DNA of 24,917 nt from JAAYZQ01 sp041300865. Its GTDB lineage: Bacteria > Chloroflexota > Anaerolineae > JAAYZQ01. The DNA lies in contig JBFYTF010000164.1 of the NCBI GenBank assembly GCA_041300865.1, positions 1 to 24,917 on the forward strand. Direction: 5' to 3'. The notes beneath the pieces were generated by a model. It ran no database searches and was not told the DNA's origin. It saw only the letters and a program-made list of their open reading frames with translations. The position numbers were made by a program, and so were the translations under genes. Positions 16,489 to 24,317 of this stretch are shown here, in pieces. How positions within the stretch are numbered: the first letter of the stretch is position 1; every line of letters begins with the position of its first letter.

Positions 16489-17613
16489 CTAGCGCAGCAC
16501 CGTCTGCGTCCAGGCCCGGATCCACGTTTCGCGGTTTTCCTCGATTGCCTCCGCCGGCAGGCTGGCCGGATTTTCCGGCACTATGGCAAACTCGCGAAAG
16601 ACCTCGGGCAGCTCTGCCTCAGAGTTGGCAGGAAAAACGAACATCTTGAGGGGGATGTCCTCCTGGAACGTCTCGCCCAGCATGAAGTCGATCCATTTCT
16701 CGGCCAGCTCCCGCTGCTCCGTGCCCTCCAGGATGCCGACGAACTCGACCTGGCGGAAGCAGCTGCCGTCGCCCGTCACGACCCCTGTCGGCGCTTCGTC
16801 AAAGGCGCCCTCGGCGAAATAGACTTCCACCGGCGGGCTGCTGGCATAGCTGACCACCAGCGGACGATCGCCGTCCGAGGCATAGGTAAAGTTGCCATAG
16901 TAGGCATCTTCCCAGCCGGGGGCCACCAGCACGCCGTTGGCCCGCAGCTCGGCCCAGTAGTCGAGGTAGGTGTAGTCGCCTGTCTCGCCAAAGGTGGCAA
17001 TGGTGGCCAGGAGAAAGGCAAGCCCGGGCGAAGAGGACGCCGGGTTCTCGACCACAAGGAGATCCTTGTACTCTGGCCGGGTCAGGTCCTCGAGGTTCTC
17101 GGGCGGAGCCAGGTTCTGTTCCTCAAACCAGGCCCGGTCATAGTTCAGGCAGACATCGCCATAGTCCACAGGCAGCATGCGATAGGAAGGGTCAAGCTCG
17201 AGGTCGTCGTCGATCTGCTCCAGGGCAGGCGATTCGTACGGCTCGAGGATATCGCCCTCGAGCGCCCGGCTCAGGAAGGTATTGTCCACGCCATAGATGA
17301 CGTCGGCCAGCGGGTTGCCCTTGCTCAGGAGGGCCTGGTTCAGCATCAAGCCGGCATCGCCTGAGCGCAAGAACTGCACCTGGCAGTTGCACGCTTCCTG
17401 GAAAGCGGCCACCACCTCGTCGCTGGCGTCAAAGCTGTCGTGAGTCATGATTGTCAGGGTGCGGTCAACGTCGTCGCCGTCCGAAGGTGTCGCGGCCGGC
17501 GCGGCTTCGTCCGTCGCACCCGGCGACGCCTCGGGCGTAGCGGTGCCTTCCGCCCCGCAGCCGGCCAGTAGTCCCAATACCATTAACAGCACAAACCATG
17601 TTTTGGTCTTCAC
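16489..17613 (-). CDS. thiB: Thiamine ABC transporter substrate-binding lipoprotein
   Basis: A 374-residue exported lipoprotein (hydrophobic segment 6-17, lipobox LAGC with Cys19), followed by a Thr/Ala/Pro/Asp-rich tether to about residue 50. The mature part matches the ThiB/TbpA family: LTIMTHDSFDAS, LRSGDAGLMLNQALL, ADVIYGVDNTFLSRAL, VDYGDVCLNYD, VVENPASSSPGLAFLL, LVVSYASSPPVE and CFRQVEFVGIL. It should capture thiamine or its phosphates outside the membrane. The GTG start has AAGGTGAT a few bases upstream. It follows thiamine pyrophosphokinase by 69 bases and shares its riboswitch. No ThiP permease or ThiQ ATPase gene follows; the next DNA is a hairpin and a gene remnant, so the transporter partners must be elsewhere or missing. 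Confidence 0.88.
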   Translation of the reverse strand: MKTKTWFVLLMVLGLLAGCGAEGTATPEASPGATDEAAPAATPSDGDDVDRTLTIMTHDSFDASDEVVAAFQEACNCQVQFLRSGDAGLMLNQALLSKGNPLADVIYGVDNTFLSRALEGDILEPYESPALEQIDDDLELDPSYRMLPVDYGDVCLNYDRAWFEEQNLAPPENLEDLTRPEYKDLLVVENPASSSPGLAFLLATIATFGETGDYTYLDYWAELRANGVLVAPGWEDAYYGNFTYASDGDRPLVVSYASSPPVEVYFAEGAFDEAPTGVVTGDGSCFRQVEFVGILEGTEQRELAEKWIDFMLGETFQEDIPLKMFVFPANSEAELPEVFREFAIVPENPASLPAEAIEENRETWIRAWTQTVLR

Positions 17614-17682
17614 TTCTCATCACCTTTCCGTTCAGTCGTTGGCTTGGCGAGCAGGGGACCCGAATTGCGGTAAGAGCCAGCC

Positions 17683-18336
17683 CTACTCGTCGCCTGGAAC
17701 TCCGTGCACCACCCACAAGTAGCCCTCTTCGAGCTCGACGCGTGCCTCGGAGCGGCTCATCTCGTTGCTCACCCCCCGGCTCTGTCCGAAACGGAGGGTG
17801 TCGTGGGCCAGTGGCCAGGCCAGGCCGGTGGTGGTCACGCCGCGGGCGTCGCCGCCCAGGGGGAGGAGGGAGACCAGGTCACCGGGGCTGCCGGCGAGGT
17901 CCACAGCTTCGCCGTTCCGCAGGAGCATCGCCTCCTGGCCGCCATGGACGATGAGCACGCGGTGGCCGCGCAGCGCGGGCATGGCGAGCAGGAGCACGTT
18001 GGACAGCATGTGATCGAGCCGGCTGCCGCCGAGCGCTCCCAGGACCACGATCTCGTCGACCTCCTGCTGAGCGGCGTAAGTCAGAGCCAGTTCGAGGTCG
18101 GTCTCGTCCTTGGCGCGGGGATGTTGGATGCGGCGTGCCCGCTGCAGCACCGGTAGGTCTCGGGGGAGACCGGTGAACGAATCCATGTCGCCAATGATGA
18201 TGTCAGGCGACAGGCCGTAGGCGAGGGCGTGCGCTGCGCCGCCGTCGGCACCGATGATCAGATCCTCCTCCCGCACCCAGCGGGCCCAGTCCCGGGCGCC
18301 GGGTGCTTCTCCACTGGCGACGATAATGGCTCTCAC
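17683..18336 (-). CDS. thiN: Thiamine pyrophosphokinase
   Basis: A 217-residue enzyme that transfers pyrophosphate from ATP to thiamine, giving thiamine diphosphate in the cytoplasm. The family motifs are all present: ADGGAAHAL (30-38), DIIIGDMDS (45-53), KDETDLELAL (76-85) and LGALGGSRLDHMLSN (99-113), followed by a C-terminal beta domain with LVSLLPLGGDARGVTTTGLAWPL. Length is normal. The GTG start at 18336 has GGAGGAAGAG just upstream. A TPP riboswitch and an intrinsic terminator lie before it, so high thiamine diphosphate should shut the gene off. It is followed by the thiamine-binding lipoprotein gene, which makes a salvage unit. Confidence 0.94.
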   Translation of the reverse strand: MRAIIVASGEAPGARDWARWVREEDLIIGADGGAAHALAYGLSPDIIIGDMDSFTGLPRDLPVLQRARRIQHPRAKDETDLELALTYAAQQEVDEIVVLGALGGSRLDHMLSNVLLLAMPALRGHRVLIVHGGQEAMLLRNGEAVDLAGSPGDLVSLLPLGGDARGVTTTGLAWPLAHDTLRFGQSRGVSNEMSRSEARVELEEGYLWVVHGVPGDE

Positions 18337-18407
18337 CTCTTCCTCCGTCGGCGGGCTGGCAGCTCGCCCTGCGATGTTGGACCAACCACGAGTTCATCCG
18401 AGGTACC

Positions 18408-18450
18408 AAAAACCGGTGAACCGCCTGGCCTTGGCTGGCGGTTCACCGGT
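18408..18450 (-). terminator. Intrinsic terminator of the thiamine riboswitch
   Basis: ACCGGTGAACCGCC and its exact complement (18450-18437 and 18425-18412 on the minus strand) form a perfect 14-bp stem with an 11-base loop, ending directly in a run of five T residues (18412-18408). It lies between the TPP aptamer and the thiN start, where a riboswitch expression platform is expected. Confidence 0.88.
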
Positions 18451-18460
18451 CTCTCGCGTT

Positions 18461-18556
18461 CCTCTTCCCTACGCCGGCATTATCCAGGTCAGGTTCAAGG
18501 GGTCGGCAACAACTGGTTGCCCTCTCAGCCTGGCGTCCCAAGCTCCCCCAGCACAT
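18461..18556 (-). ncRNA. TPP riboswitch (thi box)
   Basis: Read on the minus strand, the conserved TPP aptamer elements occur in order: GGGGGAGC, GCTGAGAGGG, ACCCCTTGAACCTGACCTGG, ATAATGCCGGCGTAGGGA. These include the CUGAGA element that binds the pyrimidine ring and the GCGUAGGGA closing strand. A short variable P3 arm (GGCAAC, then GTTGCC) pairs between them. A strong terminator follows, so control is probably by premature termination when thiamine diphosphate is bound. Confidence 0.95.
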
Positions 18557-18575
18557 CCATCTTCTATTTTGTGTA

Positions 18576-18604
18576 ATTCTATCATCCTTTCTGCCGGGTG
18601 TCAA
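18576..18604 (-). promoter_or_regulatory. Sigma70-type promoter of the thiamine unit
   Basis: The minus strand has TTGACA (18604-18599), a 17-base spacer and TAGAAT (18581-18576), matching 11 of 12 consensus positions. Transcription would begin near 18570, about 15-20 bases before the TPP aptamer. Confidence 0.85.
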
Positions 18605-18724
18605 CTCCGGCCGGGACCCTGGCTTTGTTAAATATTGCATCCTGACTGCCCACGCCTCAAGGAAAACGCTGTAATTTCACAGCGTACAAGCGTTTCTTTC
18701 CGGCTTGCTCTTGCATCAAGCTGG
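18605..18724. other. Divergent intergenic segment with alternative hairpins
   Basis: This 120-base stretch separates the divergent thiamine and SOS promoters and encodes no recognisable gene. ACGCTGT (18666-18672) can pair with ACAGCGT (18679-18685), or AAACGCT (18664-18670) can pair with AGCGTTT (18690-18696). It is AT-rich relative to its surroundings. It might hold regulator sites, but none is recognised. Confidence 0.4.
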
Positions 18725-18753
18725 TTGACATTCGAACGAATGTTCTGTATAAT
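18725..18753 (+). promoter_or_regulatory. Perfect-consensus SOS promoter of the imu operon
   Basis: TTGACA (18725-18730), a 17-base spacer and TATAAT (18748-18753) match the sigma70 consensus at all 12 positions. The gene start is 31 bases further on. The spacer carries a LexA box, so the promoter should be silent until LexA is cleaved. Confidence 0.92.
18733..18746 (+). promoter_or_regulatory. LexA (DinR-type) operator
   Basis: CGAACGAATGTTCT fits the Gram-positive type LexA box CGAAC-RNRY-GTTYC at all but the final position, with the palindromic core GAAC-N4-GTTC (18734-18745). It occupies the spacer between the -35 and -10 boxes, so bound LexA would block RNA polymerase directly. Confidence 0.9.
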
Positions 18754-18784
18754 AGCTTTCACGTCGCTGAGCTGAGGGGTTAGC

Positions 18785-19546
18785 GTGCAAGATCGCAAGC
18801 GAAAACAAGTCCGACTGGACGCTGCTGTGGCAGCCATTCGCCGTCGCTATGGCCCCTGGTCAGTGGTTCAGGGCCGGCCGGCCGGCATGGCCGGCGTGCC
18901 CCACATCTCCACCGGTTTTCCGGCCCTGGATCGAGCCCTGAAGATTGGCGGCCTGCCCCGGGGCAAGCTCAACGAGATGGTGGGGCCCGCGACCTCGGGC
19001 AAGACCACCCTGGCCCTCAAGTTTCTGGTCCAGGCTCAGGAGGGCGGCGGCGAGGTCGCCTACATTGACCAGGCCCTCTACTTCGACGCCGACTATGCCC
19101 ATCGCTGCGGCCTGGACCTCTCTCGCTTTTGGGTGGGCACCACCCACGACCTGCTGGAAGCCCTGGCCACTGCTGAGGCCCTGGCGCGAAACGGCAGCCT
19201 GGTCGCGGCCGTCCTGGACGTTGTCGATCTGGCCTGGACCGATTCTCGAGCAGAGCAAGCCCTGGCAGCCACCCTGAACCGCCTGCCGGCCGCCCTGGCC
19301 CGGGCGGGCATGGCCCTCCTCGTGTTGCACGAGTCGCCGGCGACCGGCACTCCGGCCCTCTCTGCCCTGGCCCACAATGCCGCCGTGCGGCTGCAAGTTA
19401 CCCGCGAGCGTTGGATCCAGAAGCAGGGCGATGTGCGAGGCTATGAGGCGCGGGTGGAGGTGCTCAAAAACCAACTGGGACCCACGGGTGGCGCCGTCAC
19501 ACTGGCCATCGAGTTCAACGGCACAGTCCGCGGCAATGGCCTCTAA
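18785..19546 (+). CDS. imuA: ImuA, RecA-like mutasome protein
   Basis: A 253-residue RecA-fold protein. A Walker A site GPATSGKT (67-74) follows HISTGFPALDRALKIGGLPRGKLNEMVG, the usual RecA-like lead-in. A Walker B-like strand VAAVLDVVD lies at about 140-148, and LLVLHESPA at about 178-186 is the equivalent of the RecA L-loop region. It is shorter than RecA (about 350) and lacks the RecA C-terminal domain. Together with imuB and dnaE2 downstream this identifies it as ImuA (also called SulA-like or RecA-NT), the RecA-related partner of the error-prone translesion complex. The GTG start has GAGGGG upstream. It is the first gene after the LexA-controlled promoter; imuB follows after 82 bases. 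Confidence 0.85.
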   Translation: MQDRKRKQVRLDAAVAAIRRRYGPWSVVQGRPAGMAGVPHISTGFPALDRALKIGGLPRGKLNEMVGPATSGKTTLALKFLVQAQEGGGEVAYIDQALYFDADYAHRCGLDLSRFWVGTTHDLLEALATAEALARNGSLVAAVLDVVDLAWTDSRAEQALAATLNRLPAALARAGMALLVLHESPATGTPALSALAHNAAVRLQVTRERWIQKQGDVRGYEARVEVLKNQLGPTGGAVTLAIEFNGTVRGNGL

Positions 19547-19628
19547 GCCCGCCCCCAGGTTCAAGGCCTGAAAAAGAGTGGCTGCCTGTTAGCCCCACGA
19601 GCGCGGAAAGGAGAAAGGAGCACCCGGC

Positions 19629-20822
19629 GTGCCCGTCCTCTACTGCACCATCCCCTACTTTGCCGCCGCCCTGCTGCAGCGGGATCACGCCGAGCTGGTT
19701 GGCCTGCCCCTCGTCCTGGTGGGGCCGGAGGAGCGGGTCTTTGGCCTCACGGCCCAGGCGGCGGCGCGCGGTGTTGTGCCGGGTATGGCGGCCAGGACGG
19801 CACAGATTCGTTGCCCCGAGGCACACCTGGTAGACGCCGACGTGGCACGCTGCCGGGCCGAGTTCGAGGCCCTGGTCCAATTGCTGGAAGAGACCAGTCC
19901 CAGGGTAGAGGCCCATGGCTGGGGCTCGGCCTACGTAGAGCTGGAAGCAGGGCAAGGGCAGCCCGCGGCTGTGGCCCTGTGCCGCGACGTAGGGCGCAAG
20001 GTGCGCCGGCAACTGGGCGAGGCCCTTCAGCCTGCCCTGGGGTGGAACAGCTGCAAGTTCACCGCCCAGGCGGCTGCCCAACGCGTCTCGCCGGGGCACC
20101 TGCGCGCCGTCGAGCGAGCTCGAGAAAAGGACTTTTTGCGGCCCCTGCCGGTGACGCTGCTCCCCCTAACCGGAGACACACTGCAGCGGCTTTCGTTCCT
20201 CGGTCTGCGCACCCTGGGGCAGTATGGCGCCCTCTCCCCGGCGGCGGTTTGGCAGCAGTTCGGGCGTGTTGGCATCCTGGCCCGGCGTTGTGCCCGCGGC
20301 GAGGACGACCGGCCCATCGTCCCCCGCCGGCAGAGTCCGGCGTTGGCAGCAGACCTGGAGCTGCCGGCACCCCTGGTAGAGAGGGAGGCCCTGCTTCTGG
20401 CCCTGCGCCGCCTGGTTGCCCCCCTCCTGGCCGGGCTCCGAGAAAACCTGCGCGCCTGCGGCCAGGTTCGCCTGGCCGTGCAGCTCGACGACGGCACGAG
20501 GCAGGAGCAAACCCGCACCTTTCTCTTTCCCCTGGCCGAGGAGGACCGGGTGGTGCGCGCCCTGTCCGGGCTGTTGGACGGGATGCCCTGGTCCGCGGCT
20601 GCCGTAGGCTTGTCAGTGATCCTGGAACAGATCCAGGACGTCGTCGCCGAGCAGCTTGCTCTGTTCCCCCCCGAGGATGAGCGCCAGGCCAAACTGCGGG
20701 AGGTACAACGTTACCTGGCGGCCCGCTTTGGCAGCAACTGCCTGCGCCGGGCCGTCCTGGCCCAGCCCGGCGCTCCCCTGCCCGAGTGGCGGGTCGGCTG
20801 GCTGGACGAGGCTGAACCATGA
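19629..20822 (+). CDS. imuB: ImuB, inactive Y-family polymerase homologue
   Basis: A 397-residue Y-family polymerase homologue. The catalytic DxD and DE residues of true DinB proteins are not present: the first motif reads LYCTIPYFAAAL (4-15) and the usual SIDEAYLD block is HGWGSAYVEL (96-105). The palm, finger and helix-hairpin-helix parts (LPLTGDTLQRLSFLGLRTLGQYGALS, 178-203) remain. Near the end, QLALF (342-346) fits the sliding-clamp binding motif, so ImuB probably acts as the scaffold that ties DnaE2 and ImuA to the clamp. GTG 19629 has AAAGGAG eight bases upstream. The stop overlaps the next start by four bases (ATGA). Loss of catalytic residues is the family norm and not damage. Confidence 0.9.
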   Translation: MPVLYCTIPYFAAALLQRDHAELVGLPLVLVGPEERVFGLTAQAAARGVVPGMAARTAQIRCPEAHLVDADVARCRAEFEALVQLLEETSPRVEAHGWGSAYVELEAGQGQPAAVALCRDVGRKVRRQLGEALQPALGWNSCKFTAQAAAQRVSPGHLRAVERAREKDFLRPLPVTLLPLTGDTLQRLSFLGLRTLGQYGALSPAAVWQQFGRVGILARRCARGEDDRPIVPRRQSPALAADLELPAPLVEREALLLALRRLVAPLLAGLRENLRACGQVRLAVQLDDGTRQEQTRTFLFPLAEEDRVVRALSGLLDGMPWSAAAVGLSVILEQIQDVVAEQLALFPPEDERQAKLREVQRYLAARFGSNCLRRAVLAQPGAPLPEWRVGWLDEAEP

Positions 20823-21091
20823 CCCGCCTGTGGCCCGCGGGGGAACCCCTCCACACCTGGGGTCCCGGGGAGACGCCGGAGGGCTTTGCCTGGCGCGGCG
20901 GCTCCCACACCATCCAGGAAGTGTATAACCGCTGGCGGGTCCACACCAATTGGTGGCAGCCCCAACCCGAGCCAACCGCCGTCGCCGTCTGGCGGGAGTA
21001 CGTGAAGGTGACCACCGACACAGGCCTCCTCTGCCTTCTCTACCGGGAACTGCCCGCCGGTAGCTGGTTCCTGGCCCGGGTTTACGATTGA
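20819..21091 (+). CDS. DUF6504-like protein of the imu operon
   Basis: A 90-residue protein with no signal peptide or membrane segment. Features are GETPEGFAWRGGSHTIQEVYNRWRVHTNWW (17-46), rich in Trp, and the ending VWREYVKVTTDTGLLCLLYRELPAGSWFLARVYD. This fits DUF6504, small proteins that accompany imuB and dnaE2 in Actinobacteria and Chloroflexota. Function unknown. Its place between imuB (four-base ATGA overlap) and dnaE2 (four-base gap) suggests a tightly coupled role in SOS mutagenesis. The family assignment is from memory of the motif pattern and is moderately secure. Confidence 0.75.
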   Translation: MTRLWPAGEPLHTWGPGETPEGFAWRGGSHTIQEVYNRWRVHTNWWQPQPEPTAVAVWREYVKVTTDTGLLCLLYRELPAGSWFLARVYD

Positions 21092-21095
21092 GCCC

Positions 21096-24000
21096 ATGGC
21101 CCCTGAATACGTCGAGCTGCATTGCCATAGCTACTTTTCTCTCCTCGACGGCGCGTCGTCACCCGAGGCGCTGGTGGAGCAGGCCATGGCCCTGGGCTAC
21201 CCGGCCCTGGCCCTCACCGATCACCAGGGGCTGTACGGGATCGTGCGCTTTTGGCAGGCGGCCCGCGAGCAGGGCCTGAAGCCCCTCGTTGGCGCGGAGG
21301 TCAACATGGCCGGCGCGGAGCAGGGCCACCACCTGACCCTCCTGGCCGAGACTCAAAAGGGCTATGCCAACCTCTGCCGGCTCCTGAGCATCGGCCAGGC
21401 GGCATCCACGGGCGGCCTCACAGAGGGGAAATGGCAAAAGGGACACGCCCTGCTCTCCTGGGACGATCTGGCCGGGCATGCCGAGGGCCTCCTCTGCCTC
21501 TCCGGCTGCCGCCAGGGAGCCGTTGCCTCCGCCCTCCTGGCAGGCAACGAGGCAGAGGCGCACCGGGCGGCCGGCCGGCTGCGGCAGATCTTTGGCGGAG
21601 GTTTCTGGATCGAGGTTCAGCGCCACTACTTGTCTGATGATGGCCGCCTGGCGGCAGCCCTTGTCGCCCTCGCCCGGCGGATGGGCGTGGACCTCGTCGC
21701 TACGAACGACGTCCATTATGCCCGGCGCGAGGGCCAACGCCTGCACGATGTGCTCACCTGCATCCGGCACCATACCAGCCTGCCCGAAGCCCTGGCCGCC
21801 GGCCTGCTCCACCCCAACTCCGAGCGCTTCCTGAAGTCTCCCGGCGAGATGGCCGGCCTCTTTGGCGGTCTACGCGAGGCCCTGCGCAGCACCCTGGAGA
21901 TCGCCGCCCGTTGCGAGGTCAGCCTCGACTTTGCCGCGCAGCGCCTGCCGACCTTTGGCGTGCCGCCGGGCCACACCGTCGACAGTTACCTGCGCCACCT
22001 CTGTCTGGCCGCTCTGCCGCTCAAGATCGAGCCCGTCACCCCCCAGGCTCGGGCGCAGCTGGATCACGAGTTAGGAGTGATCGGGCGCATGGGCCTGGCC
22101 GGCTACTTTCTCGTCGTCTGGGACATTGTGCAGTTTGCCCGCGAACAGGGCGTCCGCTGCCAGGGCCGGGGATCGGCGGCCAACTCCCTGGTTGCCTACC
22201 TCCTGGGTATCACGCCCGTGGATCCCCTACGCCACAATCTTCTTTTCGAGCGTTTTCTGAGCGAGGGCAGCCAGACCATGCCCGACATCGACGTGGACCT
22301 GGCCGCCGATCGCCGCGAGGAGGTCATCCAGTACGTCTATGAGCGCTACGGCCAGGAGCACGTGGGGATGGTGTGCAACGTCGTCACCTATCGTGCCCGC
22401 TCCGCGGTGCGCGAAGTGGCCAAGGCCCTGGCGTTTCCCCCGGACGTCATCGACCGTGCCGCCAAGTCGCTGGATACCCGTTCGGCCCTGGCCGCTGCCG
22501 GCCTCCTCGAATCTGGCCTGCCCCTTGCCCCAGGAGGGGACGGGGAAATCGCCTGGGACCCCACCTCCGCGCCAGAAGTCCTGGATCCACCAGGCCCCCT
22601 ATCCGCCACCCCGCAACTTCCCTGGCCCCTCCTCCTCGCCCTGCTACGCCAGATGGACGGCGTCCCCCGCCACCTCTCCATTCACGTGGGTGGCATGCTC
22701 ATCACCGCCGCACCCCTCGTGGAGGTGGTGCCCCTGGAGCGGGCCACGATGCCCGGCCGCGTCGTCGTCCAGTGGGACAAGGACAGTGTCGAAGACGCGG
22801 GGCTGATCAAGATCGACCTCCTCGGGCTGCGCACCCTGGGCGCCATCGACGAGGCGCTGCGCCTCATGCAGCGCAAGCAGCAATATCTGGACCTGGAGCA
22901 CCTGCCCCTGGACGATCCTGCCGTCTTTCAGCTCCTGCAGCGAGCCGACACCGTGGGCTGTTTCCAGGTAGAGAGCCGCGCCCAGGCCCAAATGCTGCCC
23001 CGGCTGCGGCCGGAGCGCTTCGAGGACATTGTCGTGGGCGTGTCCTTGATCCGGCCGGGGCCTATCCAGGGTGGGATGGTTCACCCCTACTTGCGCCGCC
23101 GGCAGGGGCTCGAAGATCCTACCTACGCCCACCCCGCCCTGGAGCCGATCCTGGGCGAGACGTTGGGCGTGATCGTCTTCCAGGAACAGGTCATCCGCGT
23201 CGCCATGGCCATCGCCGGCTTTTTGCCGGCCGAGGCCGACCGCCTGCGGCGCGCCCTGAGCCGCAGTAACTCACAAGAGGCGGTGGCAGCACTGCGCGAG
23301 CGGTTTGTCCGCGGCGCCCAGGCCAACGGCGTAGAGGGCGACGCCGCGGAGGCGGCCTTTGACCAGGTGGAGGCCTTTGCCGGTTTTGGCTTCTGCAAGT
23401 CCCACGCCGCGGCCTTTGCCCTGGTCGCCTACCAGACCCTCTACCTCAAGGCCCACTTTGCCGCCGAGTTCTACTGCGCCCTCCTGAACCAGCAGCCTAT
23501 GGGTTTTTACCCGCCTGAGGTCATAGCCGGGGATGCCCGCCACCACGGCGTCCCGATCCTCCACCCCGACGTCAACCTCAGCCAGGAAGCCTGTACCCTC
23601 GAAGGGGAGGGGAGTATCCGGCTAGGGCTGCGTTACGTGCACGGGCTGGGCGAAGCCTGGCAGACGTGCATCGTGGAGCGCCGCGGCCACAAGCCCTTTG
23701 CCAACCTCGCCTCCTTTTGCCGGCGCACCCGCCTTCCCCGGCCGGTGGTCGAGAACCTGGTGCGCGCCGGGGCGCTGGAGGGTCTCGGCGACCGGCGGTC
23801 CCTGCTGTGGGAACTGGGCGGGCTGATTTACCAGGAAGAGGGCTTGGACTTGGACCTGCCCATCGAACCGGCAGCCCTGCCCTCCCTGGAACACGCCGAG
23901 CGACTGGCCTGGGAGTACGAGCTCCTGGGCATGGCTCCTGGCGACCAGGTCATGGCCCTCTACCGCGAGGCACTGCAAGCCCAGGGAGTCATCGATAGCC

Positions 24001-24272
24001 GCACCCTCCAGGGCCGGCGCGACGGCGACCTGGTGCGTGTCGCCGGCTGGGCGGTCGTCCGCCAGCGGCCACCGACGGCCAAAGGACACCTCTTTGTCAC
24101 CCTGGAGGATGAGGAGGGGCTCATGAACCTCATCGTCCGGCCCGACGTGTACGAGCGCTACCGCACTGCCCTGCGCGACTCCCCACTCCTGTGGGTCGAG
24201 GGTCGCCTGCAGCGCGAAGGCCAGGTCCTCAGCGTCTTGGTCCATCGCGCAGCCGCCCTTGGCCGGCCCTGA
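21096..24272 (+). CDS. dnaE2: Error-prone DNA polymerase III alpha subunit DnaE2
   Basis: A 1058-residue C-family polymerase that copies damaged DNA with low fidelity. The N-terminal PHP domain starts with VELHCHSYFSLLDGA (6-20). The catalytic palm has MPDIDVDL (395-402, Asp397, Asp399 and Asp401 visible), GRGSAANSLVAYLLGI before it and QWDKDSVEDAGLIKIDLLGLRTL after it. The DnaE2-typical block FGFCKSHAAAFALVAYQTLYLKAHFAAEFYCALLNQQPMGFYPPEVI and an OB-fold tail (VRVAGWAVVRQRPPTAKGHLFVTLEDEEG) follow. Length and the missing C-terminal tau-binding extension separate it from the main replicative DnaE1. The ATG start lies four bases after the DUF6504-like gene. As last gene of the LexA-controlled run it should be SOS-induced. 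Confidence 0.95.
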   Translation: MAPEYVELHCHSYFSLLDGASSPEALVEQAMALGYPALALTDHQGLYGIVRFWQAAREQGLKPLVGAEVNMAGAEQGHHLTLLAETQKGYANLCRLLSIGQAASTGGLTEGKWQKGHALLSWDDLAGHAEGLLCLSGCRQGAVASALLAGNEAEAHRAAGRLRQIFGGGFWIEVQRHYLSDDGRLAAALVALARRMGVDLVATNDVHYARREGQRLHDVLTCIRHHTSLPEALAAGLLHPNSERFLKSPGEMAGLFGGLREALRSTLEIAARCEVSLDFAAQRLPTFGVPPGHTVDSYLRHLCLAALPLKIEPVTPQARAQLDHELGVIGRMGLAGYFLVVWDIVQFAREQGVRCQGRGSAANSLVAYLLGITPVDPLRHNLLFERFLSEGSQTMPDIDVDLAADRREEVIQYVYERYGQEHVGMVCNVVTYRARSAVREVAKALAFPPDVIDRAAKSLDTRSALAAAGLLESGLPLAPGGDGEIAWDPTSAPEVLDPPGPLSATPQLPWPLLLALLRQMDGVPRHLSIHVGGMLITAAPLVEVVPLERATMPGRVVVQWDKDSVEDAGLIKIDLLGLRTLGAIDEALRLMQRKQQYLDLEHLPLDDPAVFQLLQRADTVGCFQVESRAQAQMLPRLRPERFEDIVVGVSLIRPGPIQGGMVHPYLRRRQGLEDPTYAHPALEPILGETLGVIVFQEQVIRVAMAIAGFLPAEADRLRRALSRSNSQEAVAALRERFVRGAQANGVEGDAAEAAFDQVEAFAGFGFCKSHAAAFALVAYQTLYLKAHFAAEFYCALLNQQPMGFYPPEVIAGDARHHGVPILHPDVNLSQEACTLEGEGSIRLGLRYVHGLGEAWQTCIVERRGHKPFANLASFCRRTRLPRPVVENLVRAGALEGLGDRRSLLWELGGLIYQEEGLDLDLPIEPAALPSLEHAERLAWEYELLGMAPGDQVMALYREALQAQGVIDSRTLQGRRDGDLVRVAGWAVVRQRPPTAKGHLFVTLEDEEGLMNLIVRPDVYERYRTALRDSPLLWVEGRLQREGQVLSVLVHRAAALGRP

Positions 24273-24291
24273 GCGCACACAACTTGCGGGT

Positions 24292-24312
24292 TGTGCCACA
24301 TTTTGTGGCACA
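24292..24312. terminator. Perfect 9-bp palindrome after dnaE2
   Basis: TGTGCCACA (24292-24300), loop TTT and TGTGGCACA (24304-24312) form a perfect hairpin 20 bases past the dnaE2 stop. A short T run (24316-24319) follows. It could end the imu operon, or, as it lies just before a promoter, act as an operator. Confidence 0.55.
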
Positions 24313-24317
24313 CGCTT

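Noticed and set aside
18628..18837. Small minus-strand open frame over the SOS promoter
   Set aside because: It covers a consensus promoter and LexA box, has no ribosome site that I can support and no recognisable family.
19629..20822. ImuB as a decayed DinB polymerase, because catalytic acids are missing
   Set aside because: Loss of these residues is the rule in ImuB, the frame is intact and the clamp motif is kept, so it is functional as a scaffold.
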